A stretch of 47,818 bases of DNA from Rhodospirillaceae bacterium (lineage in GTDB: Bacteria > Pseudomonadota > Alphaproteobacteria > GCA-2731375), in NCBI GenBank assembly GCA_018667855.1, contig JABIRL010000328.1:1-47818 (forward strand). The letters run 5' to 3'. A program made the position numbers and the translations under genes. The notes beneath the pieces are model-generated. The model was not told the DNA's origin and searched no databases. It was given only the letters and a program-made list of their open reading frames with translations. Below, piece after piece: positions 8,241 to 15,607 of this stretch. How positions within the stretch are numbered: position 1 is the stretch's first letter; each line of letters begins with the position of its first letter.

Positions 8241-9632
8241 GTGCAGCGTACAATTGTCGTTCTCGTGGTCGGCTTGACACCGTCCCTGATGGGGCCGAAT
8301 ACGCCGAACCTCTCGAAACTCGCCCAGCGCGGCGTCATGAAGCCGCTTGGTACGGTAACGCCGGCGGTGACCTGTGCGGCGCAGTCCACTTTCGTCACGG
8401 GCCTTACACCGGCGGAACACGGCATCGTGGGCAACGGCTGGTATTTCCGTGATCTGTCCGAAATCTGGTTCTGGCGCCAGTCCAACAAACTAGTGGCCGG
8501 TGAAAAAATCTGGGACGCGGCCAAGGCGCGCGACCCTGACTTCAGCTGCGCCAAGCTGTTCTGGTGGTACAATATGTATGCGGATGTGGACTGGGCCGTC
8601 ACGCCCCGGCCCATGTATCCCGCCGATGGCCGCAAACTGCCCGACATTTACGCCGCCCCCGAGGACCTTCGCGGCGAGCTGAACGGCACCCTGGGGCAAT
8701 TCCCCTTGTTCCGTTTCTGGGGGCCGGCGGCGGATCTTGTCGCCTCTGACTGGATCGCCCGCTCGGCCCTGCATATGCGGGAAACCCGCGATCCCACCTT
8801 GACCATGGTTTACCTGCCGCATTTGGATTACTGCCTGCAGAAATACGGCCCCGACGCTGCGGAAGTTGAACCAGAAGTGCGCGCCGTGGATGCCCTGTGC
8901 GGCCAGTTGATCGAACAGGCGGACAAGGACGGCACCCGTATCGTCGTGCTGTCGGAATACGGCATTACCAATGTGTCCGGCCCCGTGCATATCAACAGGA
9001 CGCTCCGTGAAGCGGGTTTGATACAAGTCCGCGAGGAAGAACATGGCCGGGAACTTCTTGACCCCGGCGCTTCCCATGCTTTCGCGATCGCCGATCATCA
9101 GATCGCCCATATTCATGTCCCCGATCCGGAACGGCGGGCGTCAGTCAAGGCCCTGATCGAGGGCCTGGATGGCGTGGAAGTGGTGCTGGATGACGAAGGC
9201 AAGCGGGCCTATGGCCTGGACCACCCTCGGGCCGGCGACCTGGTGGCCATCAGCAAGGCCGACCGCTGGTTCACTTACTATTATTTCCTCGACGATGCGA
9301 AGGCGCCCGATTTTGCCCGCACCGTGGAAATTCACCGCAAACCGGGCTTCGACCCCGTTGAATTGTTCATGGACCCGGCGATCAGTGTGCCGCCCCTGGC
9401 TATCGGCTGGCGCCTGGCCAAGAAGGCCCTGGGCTTCCGCACCCTGATGGACGTCATTCCCCTGGATGCCAGCCTGGTCAAGGGTTCCCACGGCCGCCTC
9501 ACCGACCGCCCCGAGGACGGCCCCCTGATCATCAGTTCCGAAGGCGATCTGCTGCCGGACGGTGAGATTGCCGGCACGGATGTGAAACAAATCGTCCTGG
9601 ATCACATTTTTGGTTCTACATCCCCGGAATAA
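8241..9632 (+). CDS. eboF: EboF, alkaline phosphatase/phosphodiesterase superfamily
   Basis: This 463-residue protein resembles type I phosphodiesterase/nucleotide pyrophosphatases: TPNLSKLAQRGVMKPLGTVT is followed by PAVTCAAQSTFVTGLTPAEH with the likely nucleophile T44, then GIVGNGWYFRD. Other landmarks are VYLPHLDYCLQKYG, VLSEYGITNVSGPVHINR and SHAFAIADHQIAH. The start is a GTG at 8241 with GGGGGGAAG just upstream. Several metal ligands usual for the superfamily are replaced: the first Asp (DGL) reads VGL and the Asp-His pair (SDHG) reads SEYG. The protein may therefore use a different metal set or be non-hydrolytic. It is the last gene of the rightward ebo half-operon, and its end overlaps an eboC relic on the other strand. 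Confidence 0.85.
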   Translation: MQRTIVVLVVGLTPSLMGPNTPNLSKLAQRGVMKPLGTVTPAVTCAAQSTFVTGLTPAEHGIVGNGWYFRDLSEIWFWRQSNKLVAGEKIWDAAKARDPDFSCAKLFWWYNMYADVDWAVTPRPMYPADGRKLPDIYAAPEDLRGELNGTLGQFPLFRFWGPAADLVASDWIARSALHMRETRDPTLTMVYLPHLDYCLQKYGPDAAEVEPEVRAVDALCGQLIEQADKDGTRIVVLSEYGITNVSGPVHINRTLREAGLIQVREEEHGRELLDPGASHAFAIADHQIAHIHVPDPERRASVKALIEGLDGVEVVLDDEGKRAYGLDHPRAGDLVAISKADRWFTYYYFLDDAKAPDFARTVEIHRKPGFDPVELFMDPAISVPPLAIGWRLAKKALGFRTLMDVIPLDASLVKGSHGRLTDRPEDGPLIISSEGDLLPDGEIAGTDVKQIVLDHIFGSTSPE

Positions 9633-9690
9633 AGCGCTGAAAGACCAAGGTCAGGCGGAAACAAATCGCCGCCCATACCGCCACTCGCAA
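9616..9690 (-). pseudogene. eboC: Relic of an eboC 3' end
   Basis: Bases 9621-9660 match 13490-13529, the end of intact eboC, at 35 of 40 positions, and all five differences are transitions. Read leftward the relic gives VWAAICFRLTLVFQRFIPGM then TAG, against AWAAAVCFCLTLAFQRFIPG in the intact gene. Similarity fades about 24 codons before the stop, next to a TAG in the same frame. The fragment overlaps the last codons of eboF, so two convergent genes once overlapped at their ends here. It is too short to function. Confidence 0.8.
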
Positions 9691-9696
9691 AGCGGC

Positions 9697-9734
9697 CTAG
9701 GGGGCAGGTCTATACCCCTAGTCTCGGGTTTTTT
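9697..9734 (+). terminator. Probable terminator of the eboABF transcript
   Basis: CTAGGGG at 9697-9703 pairs with CCCCTAG at 9715-9721 (11-base loop), and a run of six T follows at 9729-9734 after GTCTCGGG. The T-run starts 7 bases after the stem, so efficiency is uncertain. Confidence 0.5.
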
Positions 9735-10102
9735 ATCAGAGAATTCTTACAGTCTGTTTCTGAGCCAAAGTCGCCATTCCAGCGGCATGCAGTTTTGATG
9801 GAAGAAAACGGTTAGTTGTAAAGTGGGTTTGTGGTTCGAATTTTCCGAATTTGCTGTCCACACATGGCACTATTCGATGGTCCTGGCCCCAAACTAGGAT
9901 CTCTCCTACTCATCTGACAGAGACCATGACAATGGTAAATTCTCATTTCCGGGTTTGGCACGTTATACCTTTGACCGGAGTTGGGCTGGCTCCCGCTTGG
10001 GCTTCAACTACGGCCCACGATAACCCCAATATGGTGGTGTCTCGCGTAAGCTCCTGACAATATGGCGAGATGACTTGGCAATGAGGAACTGAGCCTGTTG
10101 CG
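9735..10102. other. Non-coding gap at the left edge of the inserted block
   Basis: No convincing gene is seen on either strand. A 68-codon frame at 9851-10057 has no family resemblance and no good ribosome-binding site. Composition is less GC-rich than the flanking genes. It may be decayed sequence left by the rearrangement that separated eboF from eboC, and it must also hold the promoter of the antiporter gene, which I could not place. Confidence 0.5.
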
Positions 10103-11338
10103 ATGGATCTGTTTTACGTCCTGTTGATACTGCTGGTGGCAACCCGGGTGTTCGGCGAGATCGCCGAGCATGTTGGCCAGCCGGCCCTGGTCGGAGAGTT
10201 GATCGCCGGCATAGCGATTGGCGCCGTGGTCGCAGAGTATCCAGGCATTTTCCCTGATCTGGTTGACCTGGCAGGCAACGAGGTCTTCGTCTCCCTCACC
10301 GACCTGGGGATGTTCCTGCTGATGCTGTTCGCCGGTATCGAGATGCAGCCGCACAAGATCATCCAATACTCGGGCGGCGCGCTGATGGTGGCGCTGGGCG
10401 GCATGGCATTGCCGCTGGCGTTGGGCGTCGGCCTGGGCTGGGGGTTTCTACCTGAAAGCGAGGCTAAACTGGCGCAATGCCTGTTTATCGGCATCGCGCT
10501 GGCGATCACGGCGGTGCCGGCGACAGTACGGATTTTGATGGACCTTGGTCAACTGACCACGCGAGTGGGGCAGACCATCATCTCGGCGGCGGTGTTCGAC
10601 GATATCTTTAGCCTGATCCTGCTGGCTTGGCTGACTGGCCTGCTGACGTTCGGCGAGCCGTTGGGATTTGCGGACGTCGCCTTGCTGTTCGGCAAGATTG
10701 CGCTGTTCTTTGTCATCACGACCCTGGTCGGTGTCTATGTCTTTCCCAGGGGCGGTCGCCTGATGCACTACCTGAAGGCCCGCGAATTGGAAATCAGCGC
10801 CGTCCTGGCCGCCGCCTTCGCCTTTGCCGTGCTGGCGGAATGGCTGGAGCTCCACTTTATCGTTGGCGCCTTTGTGGCTGGTCTCTATTTCGGCCGCAGG
10901 ACCATCGATGCAGAAAGCTACGAACGCGTGAAGAGCGCCGTCTCGGCGATGACCTTTGGCTTCCTGGCCCCGATCTTCTTCGCCTCGATTGGCTTCAACC
11001 TCGATCTCGGCGCCTTGATCGGAGCACCGGTGTTTGCCGGCTTGCTGATCGCCTGCGCCTTTTTCGGCAAGATCGCCGGCGCCGGTGGCGCCGCCCGGGC
11101 GGCGGGGTTTTCCGCCAGGGATGCGGCGGCGATCGGCGTCGGCATGAGCCCGCGCGGCGCCGTCGAACTGGTGGTCGCCGGTATCGCCTTGGAAGCCGGC
11201 TTGTTCGAGGTTGTCGGAACGGACAACCGGATCGTCGAGAACCTATTTTCCGCCGTGGTGGTGATGGCCGTCGTGACGACGGTGCTCAGTCCGATCATCC
11301 TGAAACGGGTGTTTTCCAGCGGGAATGACAGCGCATGA
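10103..11338 (+). CDS. Cation:proton antiporter, CPA2 (Kef/NapA) family
   Basis: This 411-residue membrane protein is built of about 12 hydrophobic segments. The N-terminal AEHVGQPALVGELIAGIAIG and GMFLLMLFAGIEM are hallmarks of CPA2 antiporters, and AITAVPATVRILMDL with AAVFDDIFSLILLA gives the ion-binding double-aspartate region. A later GAFVAGLYFGR and IGVGMSPRGAVELVVAGIALE complete the fold. It ends soon after the last helix, with no RCK domain. It probably exchanges Na+ or K+ for H+ at the inner membrane. It sits in the block between the ebo halves and does not belong to the usual ebo set. The ribosome-binding site is weak. Confidence 0.9.
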   Translation: MDLFYVLLILLVATRVFGEIAEHVGQPALVGELIAGIAIGAVVAEYPGIFPDLVDLAGNEVFVSLTDLGMFLLMLFAGIEMQPHKIIQYSGGALMVALGGMALPLALGVGLGWGFLPESEAKLAQCLFIGIALAITAVPATVRILMDLGQLTTRVGQTIISAAVFDDIFSLILLAWLTGLLTFGEPLGFADVALLFGKIALFFVITTLVGVYVFPRGGRLMHYLKARELEISAVLAAAFAFAVLAEWLELHFIVGAFVAGLYFGRRTIDAESYERVKSAVSAMTFGFLAPIFFASIGFNLDLGALIGAPVFAGLLIACAFFGKIAGAGGAARAAGFSARDAAAIGVGMSPRGAVELVVAGIALEAGLFEVVGTDNRIVENLFSAVVVMAVVTTVLSPIILKRVFSSGNDSA

Positions 11339-11451
11339 ATTGACCCGGTGTGAGCTTCGTGGGGTTCAAATTGGGCTCTGGCGCGCCGTCCATGGTTTAA
11401 ATTCAGAACTTGAAGCGACGGAACTGAACTTTCCGCCCGGGGCGGTGTGCT

Positions 11452-11820
11452 TCACCGGGATTTCGGATCAAAATACCCGCCATCCAGCTGGGCATGACCC
11501 CATCCCATGATTTGCAACAGCACGGGTTCCAATGACCGGCCTGTCTCTGTCAAATGGTAGGCATAGCGAACCGGTCTATCTTGATAGGGTTCGCGATCCA
11601 CCAGCCCCCATTGCATGAGTTTTTTCAAGCGCTGTGAGAGGATATTCGTCGGAATACGCTCTTCACTCTCCTGTAGCACCTGAAAGGTGTGTTTGCCGTG
11701 CCACATGAGGTCTCGGATGATGAGGAGGGTCCATTTGTCGCCCACCAACTCCAATGTACGGGCGATGGAACATTGTGATCTGAAGTTGTGATCATCATTC
11801 CGTACGGCGGATTTCTGCAT
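11452..11820 (-). CDS. HxlR-family winged-helix transcriptional regulator
   Basis: This 122-residue DNA-binding protein shows the HxlR core: CSIARTLELVGDKWTLLIIRDL, then IPTNILSQRLKKLMQWGLV, the wing with RPVRYAYHLTETGRSL, and a C-terminal helix. C17 occupies the conserved N-terminal cysteine that senses oxidants or electrophiles in some members. The frame could start at 11874 or 11862, but those starts overlap a likely operator and transcription start, so the ATG at 11820 is preferred. It is divergent from an EamA exporter and probably represses that gene and itself. Codon use looks less GC-rich than the surrounding core genes. Confidence 0.85.
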   Translation of the reverse strand: MQKSAVRNDDHNFRSQCSIARTLELVGDKWTLLIIRDLMWHGKHTFQVLQESEERIPTNILSQRLKKLMQWGLVDREPYQDRPVRYAYHLTETGRSLEPVLLQIMGWGHAQLDGGYFDPKSR

Positions 11821-11862
11821 TTCATTCACCAATCGAAAATCATCTGGCGCGGAATATAACAT

Positions 11863-11916
11863 AGTGACTTGCATTTTTAAAGTTTATTGCGTAATTAGTA
11901 ACTTGCAAATTTAAAG
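11863..11916. promoter_or_regulatory. Paired 20-bp direct repeats, probable HxlR operator
   Basis: AGTGACTTGCATTTTTAAAG at 11863-11882 and AGTAACTTGCAAATTTAAAG at 11897-11916 agree at 17 of 20 positions and are 34 bp apart (start to start), roughly three helical turns. On the plus strand TTGCAT at 11869-11874 and TAATTA at 11892-11897 are 17 bp apart and could form the EamA promoter, which a bound repressor would cover. Confidence 0.65.
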
Positions 11917-11955
11917 CTACAAAGCGTCAAGCCTGTAACCAGAAGGGCGAATTCC

Positions 11956-12894
11956 ATGAACAAGACCTTGTTTGCGCATGCTGCGGCAGCCGTTGCCGCC
12001 TTGAGTGCGGGTGGGGGCGTTGTCGCCACCCGCCTTGTCATCGGAGAAACCGATCCGGTGTCCCTGGCGTTTTATCGAAATTTCGTCTCCGTAATTTGCT
12101 TCGCCCCGGTGCTGCCTTTCATCTGGCCAAAGCATCGAATACCCCTGACGGAGTATGGCAAAATCGCGTTGCTAGGCATTCTGTTTTTTGGCTTTTTTCC
12201 ATGGGCGCTGAATGCCTCCCTACAATATATTCCGGCGGCGCGCGGTGCTGTCGGCCTGGCCACCATACCCATACAGACGTTGATCGTGGCGGTGCTGTTT
12301 GGCCGGGAAAACCTGACACTGGCAAAGTTGATCGCCGTCGGCCTGGCATTCATGGGTGTCGCATTCGTTTTCGGTTTGGAAGCGATCAATCTATCAACCT
12401 CCGAATACCTGGTTGGCGACAGTTTAATGCTGCTTGGCGTATTCTGCGCGGCCATCTACTCGGTCTTCGGCCGCGGCACCCTCATGCGCCATGGACCGCT
12501 CTTCGTTACGGCCCTGGCCATGGTTTTCGCGGCGCTGGCACTGTTCCCGCTGACCTACTTTCAATCCGGCACTGTTGGTGTTCCGGTGCTCACCCGAGAA
12601 GGCTGGCTGGCTGTCCTGTTTCTCGGATCGGTTTCCGGGGCAATCCAGTTTTCGCTTTTTACCTGGGCGCTACGTTGGCTTCCAGCCACCACCACCGTCC
12701 TTTACCTGACGCTAAGCCCCGTCACCGCTATGTTGTTGGGCGTTTTCCTGATTGGGGAAACAGTCACCTCTGTGCTGGTCGCGGGACTAATATTCATTCT
12801 GTCGGGCATCTTGATCGGCAGCGGCGCCCTGTCCGGTTTGACCACTAAAGTCGCAGACCGGTCGTTCCGCCGGCCGCTCCGGCTGCGGCCATGA
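11956..12894 (+). CDS. EamA/DMT-family exporter
   Basis: This 312-residue membrane protein has two EamA repeats with about ten hydrophobic segments, the first starting MNKTLFAHAAAAVAALSAGG and the second after residue 150. Typical features are SLAFYRNFVSVICFAPVL, PAARGAVGLATIPIQTLIV and LRWLPATTTVLYLTLSPVTAMLLG with IGETVTSVLVAG. Such proteins export metabolites or toxic compounds. The gene is divergent from the HxlR regulator across an 80- to 135-bp region with direct repeats, the usual layout of a regulator with its target transporter. Its substrate is unknown. Confidence 0.9.
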   Translation: MNKTLFAHAAAAVAALSAGGGVVATRLVIGETDPVSLAFYRNFVSVICFAPVLPFIWPKHRIPLTEYGKIALLGILFFGFFPWALNASLQYIPAARGAVGLATIPIQTLIVAVLFGRENLTLAKLIAVGLAFMGVAFVFGLEAINLSTSEYLVGDSLMLLGVFCAAIYSVFGRGTLMRHGPLFVTALAMVFAALALFPLTYFQSGTVGVPVLTREGWLAVLFLGSVSGAIQFSLFTWALRWLPATTTVLYLTLSPVTAMLLGVFLIGETVTSVLVAGLIFILSGILIGSGALSGLTTKVADRSFRRPLRLRP

Positions 12895-12942
12895 ACGCGC
12901 TGCCGCATTGCGACATATTCCCAACAATCTAAGGAAAATCAA

Positions 12943-13368
12943 ATGAACAACGTAAAAATCGCGGTACCCAATACAATTGAAGAATGGAATTCCAGGGCGC
13001 TTGATTATCTTCCCGGGCGGCTGGCATTCGAGGTTTTAAAAGTCGAGCCGGATGAAGTCCTGGGGCAGCTTGAAATCGAAAAGTTCCATACAGCGTGGCA
13101 TGGCTTTTTACATGGAGGTTCGGTCGTGACCCTCGCGGACACCTGCTGTGGCTACGGCGCCGTTCGTAATTTGCCCGAGGGGGCCAACGGCTTCACCACT
13201 ATCGACCTCACCTCTAGCTTCGTGGGGACCGCGCTGAAAGGCAAAGTATTATGTTCCGCGAAACCATCGCATCTTGGCCGCACAACGCAGCTTTGGGATG
13301 CGACGGTAACGGCAGAGGATACCGGCAAAGTATTGGCTCATTTTCGCTGCACCCAGATGGTCCTGTGA
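12943..13368 (+). CDS. PaaI-like hotdog-fold thioesterase
   Basis: This 141-residue protein has the hotdog thioesterase signature HGGSVVTLADTCCGYGA (residues 57-73), with D66 in the catalytic position, followed by GFTTIDLTSSFVGTALKGKVLCSA and a final LAHFRCTQMVL. Members hydrolyse acyl-CoA or aryl-acyl-CoA thioesters in the cytoplasm. The ATG follows a good AAGGAAA ribosome-binding site 48 bases after the EamA gene, so the two are probably co-transcribed under the HxlR regulator. Confidence 0.87.
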   Translation: MNNVKIAVPNTIEEWNSRALDYLPGRLAFEVLKVEPDEVLGQLEIEKFHTAWHGFLHGGSVVTLADTCCGYGAVRNLPEGANGFTTIDLTSSFVGTALKGKVLCSAKPSHLGRTTQLWDATVTAEDTGKVLAHFRCTQMVL

Positions 13369-13484
13369 CCACGTGCTTAATAGTCTTATTTCCGACAATG
13401 ATGAGGCCACTACATTTTGGGGCGCATTATGGCGACAGTATTCTAGACAGAAATACTAAGCTCTCGACGCCGCCATATGAAATC

Positions 13485-14357
13485 TCAGGTCCCCGGAATG
13501 AAGCGTTGAAAGGCCAGGGTCAGGCAGAAGCATACGGCTGCCGCCCAGGCCATTTGCGGGGCGCCCATATGGGCGATCAGGACCGCGTCCAACAATGACA
13601 TGCCGGCGATCAGGCTGACCACGGCACGGGGGATATCGCCCGGCTGGCGGCGCCACAGATAGCGCAGGGCGTTGATCATCCAGATGACGAACGCGGCGGC
13701 AAGTATCAGGGCGATGCCGCCGTCGGTCGCCGCGATCCAGATTGCCGCCACGGCTGGTACGGCCAGAAACAGCAGCGGCCACAAGTTCGCGACCCGGCCC
13801 AGATTTTCCTGCTTGGCGATATAGGTCAGACCGATCAGATAACAAAACAAGGCCAGGGCGCCCAAATATAAAATCATCGGCGGCTGCGCCGTAACCAGGA
13901 ATGCGGCCGAGAGATAAATCAGAACCCGGCACAGGCCCATCCAGGCGGGTCCGACCGGGTCCGTCTTGTGTCGCCAGTCATAATATATAATAGCGCCAGC
14001 CAGGGCGATGCCGGCCAGGCCCGGCGCCAGAGAGCCATGGTCCAGACTCCGGCCCCACCAGAACAGGGCCGCGATGCCGATGACCAACATGCCATAGCCG
14101 CTAATATACACGGTACGGGCGCTGACCTGACCCGAGGGGATGGGTCTTTCCGGCCGCTCCACCGCGTCAATAAGATGATCGAAGGCGTCGTTGAGATACA
14201 TCCCCCCCACATAGAACAACGACATGATAACCATCAGGCCAAGGCCGATATCGAGCGCCAAGCCGCTGCCGGCCAGGACCAGACCGGCCAGACTGTTGGA
14301 CCAGACCGTCGGCAGGTTCGAGACCCGGCCCAGGCGCAAGGCGACATTCCAGTTCAT
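13485..14357 (-). CDS. eboC: EboC, UbiA-family prenyltransferase
   Basis: This 290-residue membrane protein has about eight or nine hydrophobic helices and both aspartate-rich motifs of the UbiA superfamily: NDAFDHLID at residues 56-64, followed by RPERPIPSGQVSA, and YYDWRHKTD at 125-133. These bind Mg2+ and an isoprenyl diphosphate, which is transferred to an acceptor. EboC is the prenyltransferase-like member of ebo clusters; its acceptor is unknown. Its ATG overlaps the eboE TGA (ATGA at 14354-14357), so translation is coupled. The last 20 codons recur as a relic at 9616-9690. Confidence 0.9.
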   Translation of the reverse strand: MNWNVALRLGRVSNLPTVWSNSLAGLVLAGSGLALDIGLGLMVIMSLFYVGGMYLNDAFDHLIDAVERPERPIPSGQVSARTVYISGYGMLVIGIAALFWWGRSLDHGSLAPGLAGIALAGAIIYYDWRHKTDPVGPAWMGLCRVLIYLSAAFLVTAQPPMILYLGALALFCYLIGLTYIAKQENLGRVANLWPLLFLAVPAVAAIWIAATDGGIALILAAAFVIWMINALRYLWRRQPGDIPRAVVSLIAGMSLLDAVLIAHMGAPQMAWAAAVCFCLTLAFQRFIPGT

Positions 14358-15607
14358 TGCGCCGCCGCGTCCCCGCTCTCTAAACGTTCACCCGCTATCT
14401 GATCATGGGCCAATTGATCATGGGCCCAGCGCATTTCCTTGACGATATTGGTGACTACGTCGTCCTTGCGGTGCTCTTCCGGCAGCACATCCCAGGTGTA
14501 GGTTTCCACTTCCAGGTGTTGGGTTACCGGGTCTTGCCGCTGCCGGGCCAGAAACTTTTCCACGGCCGGCCGGGTGGTGGCGAAACCATCCAGGTCGCCA
14601 AGAAAGATCGGTACATGAAAATGCACCCGCCATTCGGGCTTTTCAGCCTCCTTATAGGCGGCAAAGGCCTCATCCAGATCCAGATAGCGTTCTAGGCCGC
14701 GCTCGGTCCTGGCGACAACCTGATGCAGGTAGACTGTGTCGTCATAGGGTTGGATGCGGGCGATGTCTGCCTTGCTGACCTGCGGCAGGCGTAGGCCGGC
14801 ACTGATCTGTACTTTCGGAATGGCGATGCCGGCCGCCGCCAGCGTATCCACCGCTTCGCCCGGATCCTCGAATTCCACCGCCGCATGGCAAAGATCCAAG
14901 CAGATGCCAAGATGGCGGTGCAGGTCGGCCTCGGCCTCCGCGCGGGAACTGCCGGTATATTTGCTCATCTGGGTGATGGCGCCGCCATTGAATAAATATC
15001 GTTTGAAACCGTTCACCGCTTCCTCGGTGGTTTCGAGGACGCAGCATGGTTCCGGCTCCAGGGCCAGGGCGATGCTGCGGCCGGTGACCCGGCGCAGGTG
15101 CACAAGATAGGCGGCATGGCGCAGAACGTTTTCCGCCATGGCCTTGATGGTTTCCGGTCCCTCGACGGCCGGTTTGAAGCCGCCAGGAACGGTTGAGATG
15201 CTGCCCTCGATGCTATCGTCCTCGGGCAGCAGGCGGGCCAGAAGATCAGCCAACTGGTTCGAATAGGCCAGCCGCTCAGGCGTGCGCCAATCGGGCTGGT
15301 AGACCTCTTCCTTGACCCGGGTACCATGAAAGGTGCCATAAGGGAAACCATTGATGGTAAAGACATAAAGGCCATTGCTGCGGAGAATATCCTGTAATTC
15401 TGCAAAGGCCTCCGGCGCCAGAAGATCCCGCGCGGCCACGGCCGAGAGGCGCAGACCGACACCGAAATCCTGGTCGGGGCAAAATTCGGCTTTCACTTTC
15501 GGCAGATGTACGCGCAGGGCATGCGCCGTCTGTTCCCAGGTCTCGCCGGGATGAATATTGGTGCAATAGGTCAGATGGGCACCGCCGCTATCCGCGCTAA
15601 GTTTCAC
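14354..15607 (-). CDS. eboE: EboE, TIM-barrel sugar-isomerase-like protein
   Basis: This 417-residue protein is related to xylose isomerase-like TIM barrels. It starts at a GTG (15605-15607) reading VKLSADSGGAHLTYCTNIHPGETW, the conserved EboE N-terminus, and this start overlaps the eboD stop by 4 bp (GTGA). Possible metal-site stretches are ALALEPEPCC, HLGICLDLCHAAVEF, KVQISAGL and WRVHFHVPIF. An in-frame ATG at 15631 lies inside eboD and is less likely. It probably acts on a sugar- or cyclitol-like intermediate made by EboD, but the reaction is not established. Confidence 0.87.
   Translation of the reverse strand: MKLSADSGGAHLTYCTNIHPGETWEQTAHALRVHLPKVKAEFCPDQDFGVGLRLSAVAARDLLAPEAFAELQDILRSNGLYVFTINGFPYGTFHGTRVKEEVYQPDWRTPERLAYSNQLADLLARLLPEDDSIEGSISTVPGGFKPAVEGPETIKAMAENVLRHAAYLVHLRRVTGRSIALALEPEPCCVLETTEEAVNGFKRYLFNGGAITQMSKYTGSSRAEAEADLHRHLGICLDLCHAAVEFEDPGEAVDTLAAAGIAIPKVQISAGLRLPQVSKADIARIQPYDDTVYLHQVVARTERGLERYLDLDEAFAAYKEAEKPEWRVHFHVPIFLGDLDGFATTRPAVEKFLARQRQDPVTQHLEVETYTWDVLPEEHRKDDVVTNIVKEMRWAHDQLAHDQIAGERLESGDAAAQ

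Noticed and set aside
9697..9721. CTAGGGG/CCCCTAG as the end of an insertion element
   Set aside because: No matching sequence is found at the other edge near 13400-13490 and no transposase is present; terminator is the simpler reading.
9851..10057. 68-codon frame in the gap before the antiporter
   Set aside because: There is no good ribosome-binding site, no recognisable domain, and it lies in apparently decayed sequence.
11433..11445. CCGCCC-G-GGGCGG palindrome between the antiporter and hxlR genes
   Set aside because: It may help termination between convergent genes, but the loop is too small and there is no T-run.
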